Origin: Thermovenabulum gondwanense
Lineage (GTDB): Bacteria > Bacillota > Thermosediminibacteria > Thermosediminibacterales > Thermosediminibacteraceae
NCBI RefSeq assembly: GCF_001601575.1
Contig: NZ_LOHZ01000023.1
Span: forward strand, 83,360 to 147,359
Direction of reading: 5' to 3'
DNA: 64,000 bases
The notes below the pieces were generated by a model. It was not told the DNA's origin, did not search any database, and was given only the letters and a program-made list of their open reading frames with translations. Shown one piece after another: positions 62,626 through 64,000 of this stretch; within the stretch, counting starts at the first letter, position 1; each line of letters starts with the position of its first letter. Position numbers and translations under genes: made by a program.

Positions 62626-63930
62626 TCAACCCCTCCCCATTTTATTCAATATACTTTCGAGGATTTTAAAGCTGCCGAGGAAGCTCACGTGGGGATACAT
62701 GCCGAAGGTGTTTTTGTACTGATAACCGCACGGGTTTTCCCCTTCATCCCTTACCCTTTTTATCAGGAGGCAGCTTTTTTTGTTGATGTTCGAAACGGAC
62801 TTGTGAAATTCATGGACGTTAAATTGAAAGCCTTTCGGTCCTATGAGGCAGTCTTCCAAAACCCTTGCCTTACCGTATCCGAAGTTCTGCAGCCTATCTG
62901 TCATACGGCTTTCTCCGTCGAATACCCCTGTCATCTCAAACCCGTCAATTTTTCGGGTGAGGTACATAAGCCCTCCGCACTCGGCGAATATATACCCGCC
63001 CCCTTCGGCAAATTCCCTTATGGAACGAAGCATGGAGCGGTTTTCCGAAAGCTCCTCCTTAAAGACCTCGGGATATCCCCCGCCTATATAAAGGAAATCG
63101 CAATCGGGAAGGCGTTTATCCTTCATCGGGGAAAAAAAAGTAACGTCGAAAAGGTTCGATAAAATATTAATATTTTCCCTGTAATAAAAGGAAAAGGCTT
63201 TATCAAATGCCACAGCGGCTTTGCGGTTGGTTTTCAAGGGTAAGCTAAATCCTTCTCCGGGTAGGTCCATTTCTTCAAAAAGCCCAAGCAGCTCTTTTAC
63301 ATCCACGCTTTCTTTTATGCGATAGGCCATCCTATCCAGGATTTCGTTAAATCCCTCTATCTCCGTATTCTGAATGAGCCCGAGATGCCGGGAATTTACC
63401 GCAAGCCCTTTATCCTCCTCGATGTAGCCCAGCACCTTTACACCCGCGTATTTCTCGATGGCCTCTTTTAACAGCTTATAGGCGGTAAGGGAAACCCTGT
63501 TTAGCACCACCCCTTTTATTACCCCTCTACTGAAGTCCACCATCCCCTTGATCTTCACCGCCGCCGAAAACATTTCCCCCTTCGGGGTGTATACGAGCAC
63601 CGAATTAAGACCGAATTCCCTCGCTATATGAAAGGTGGAATTTATAAAGGTATTGGAAATACCGTCGAAAAAGCCCATAACCCCTTCAATTACACAAAAG
63701 TCGTTATTTTTTTCTAACAGTTTTTTATAATCCTTCCCCTGAAGAAAAGGATCAAGATTCTGCGCGGTTACCCCCGCGGCCCTCCCCAGAAACCCTGTAT
63801 CGATGTAATCCGGTCCCACCTTGCACGGGAATACCGAAAAATTCATATCTTTTAATACTTTTAATAGCCCCATTGTAAACAAAGTTTTTCCGTTTCCGCT
63901 GGAAGGAGCTGAGATTACGATTCCCTTCAT
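62626..63930 (-). CDS. cbiA: Cobyrinate a,c-diamide synthase CbiA
   Basis: The ATG at 63930 has SD GAGGTG; an upstream TTG (63945) lies in a terminator T run. The 434-residue protein has the P-loop ISAPSSGNGKTLFTMGLLK, GPDYIDTGFLGRAAG and a glutaminase domain with the nucleophile in FAECGGLMYLTRKI. It amidates the a and c side chains of cobyrinate. First gene of the operon in this window. Confidence 0.95.
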   Translation of the reverse strand: MKGIVISAPSSGNGKTLFTMGLLKVLKDMNFSVFPCKVGPDYIDTGFLGRAAGVTAQNLDPFLQGKDYKKLLEKNNDFCVIEGVMGFFDGISNTFINSTFHIAREFGLNSVLVYTPKGEMFSAAVKIKGMVDFSRGVIKGVVLNRVSLTAYKLLKEAIEKYAGVKVLGYIEEDKGLAVNSRHLGLIQNTEIEGFNEILDRMAYRIKESVDVKELLGLFEEMDLPGEGFSLPLKTNRKAAVAFDKAFSFYYRENINILSNLFDVTFFSPMKDKRLPDCDFLYIGGGYPEVFKEELSENRSMLRSIREFAEGGGYIFAECGGLMYLTRKIDGFEMTGVFDGESRMTDRLQNFGYGKARVLEDCLIGPKGFQFNVHEFHKSVSNINKKSCLLIKRVRDEGENPCGYQYKNTFGMYPHVSFLGSFKILESILNKMGRG

Positions 63931-63943
63931 AACGCACCTCATC

Positions 63944-63973
63944 AAAAAAAATTACCCTCCACCTTCGGCGGAG
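63944..63973 (-). terminator. Terminator or attenuator directly before cbiA
   Basis: On the minus strand CTCCGCC-GAA-GGTGGAG and TTTTTTTT end immediately before the cbiA SD. It either ends an upstream transcript or is the expression platform of a regulator (for example a cobalamin riboswitch) lying mostly beyond position 64000; a second small ACCC/GGGT hairpin with T7 lies at 63980-64000. Confidence 0.65.
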
Positions 63974-64000
63974 AGTATTAAAAAAACCTACCCAAAGGGT

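Noticed and set aside
62689..63162. Plus-strand frame of 157 codons inside cbiA
   Set aside because: Lies fully antisense to a well-supported cbiA and lacks an SD or known motif.

Overview
The window looks like chromosomal DNA of a low-GC, anaerobic, probably thermophilic clostridial Firmicute (a Thermosediminibacter / Thermovenabulum / Thermoanaerobacter type of organism; this is inference). The signs are A/T-rich intergenic DNA, purine-rich Shine-Dalgarno (SD) sites, a tungsten aldehyde ferredoxin oxidoreductase with a flavin/NADH module, an orphan TupA, anaerobic (cbi-type) cobalamin synthesis and B. subtilis-like pxp/ycs genes. Most operons lie on the minus strand.

1-8.9 kb: a probable Wadjet JetA N-terminus cut by the window edge, an ATPase_2/DUF234 ATPase behind three tandem operator-like repeats, a truncated HTH gene without a standard start codon, a lipoprotein, a methyl-accepting chemotaxis protein (MCP), the DUF1659-DUF2922-YvrJ-amidase cluster, a possible ComK-like protein and CheB. 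8.9-18 kb: a two-component system, an NRAMP-fold transporter of YcsG type, a sodium:solute symporter and pxpABC-ycsI (5-oxoproline catabolism). Two sigma-54 promoters and two copies of one 16-bp palindrome suggest a regulon run by the NtrC-type regulator encoded here. 18-23 kb: a candidate C-rich small RNA, DegV, a lipoyl-domain protein, a membrane protein, Nif3 behind a structured leader, DUF2294. 23-29 kb: a tungsten AOR with ferredoxin, MoaD-like and NuoE/F/G-like subunits, which resembles an electron-bifurcating aldehyde oxidoreductase. 29-34.7 kb: a tripartite tricarboxylate transporter, DUF1446/DUF4387 proteins and a GntR regulator with matching operator copies.

34.8-42.7 kb is an accessory island bounded by two direct copies of an IS end. 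It holds decayed IS21, IS3 and ISLre2-like transposase genes, an MCP gene broken by an IS, two tandem type I toxin-antitoxin-like loci with covarying 5'-3' RNA pairing, a NERD protein, a frameshifted copper-amine-oxidase-like/DUF5050 gene, an unrecognised three-gene operon, and remnants of a HEPN/MNT toxin-antitoxin pair.

42.8-47 kb: lipoate ligase, a methyltransferase and an ECF S component behind a riboswitch-like leader, TupA and VapBC. 47-64 kb: one tightly packed minus-strand superoperon that makes the tetrapyrrole ring and corrin (HemA/B/C/D/L, SirC-like, CbiA-CbiX), cobalt uptake CbiMNQ (no CbiO seen) and corrinoid adenosyltransferase. All calls were made by reading the sequence; no database search was run.
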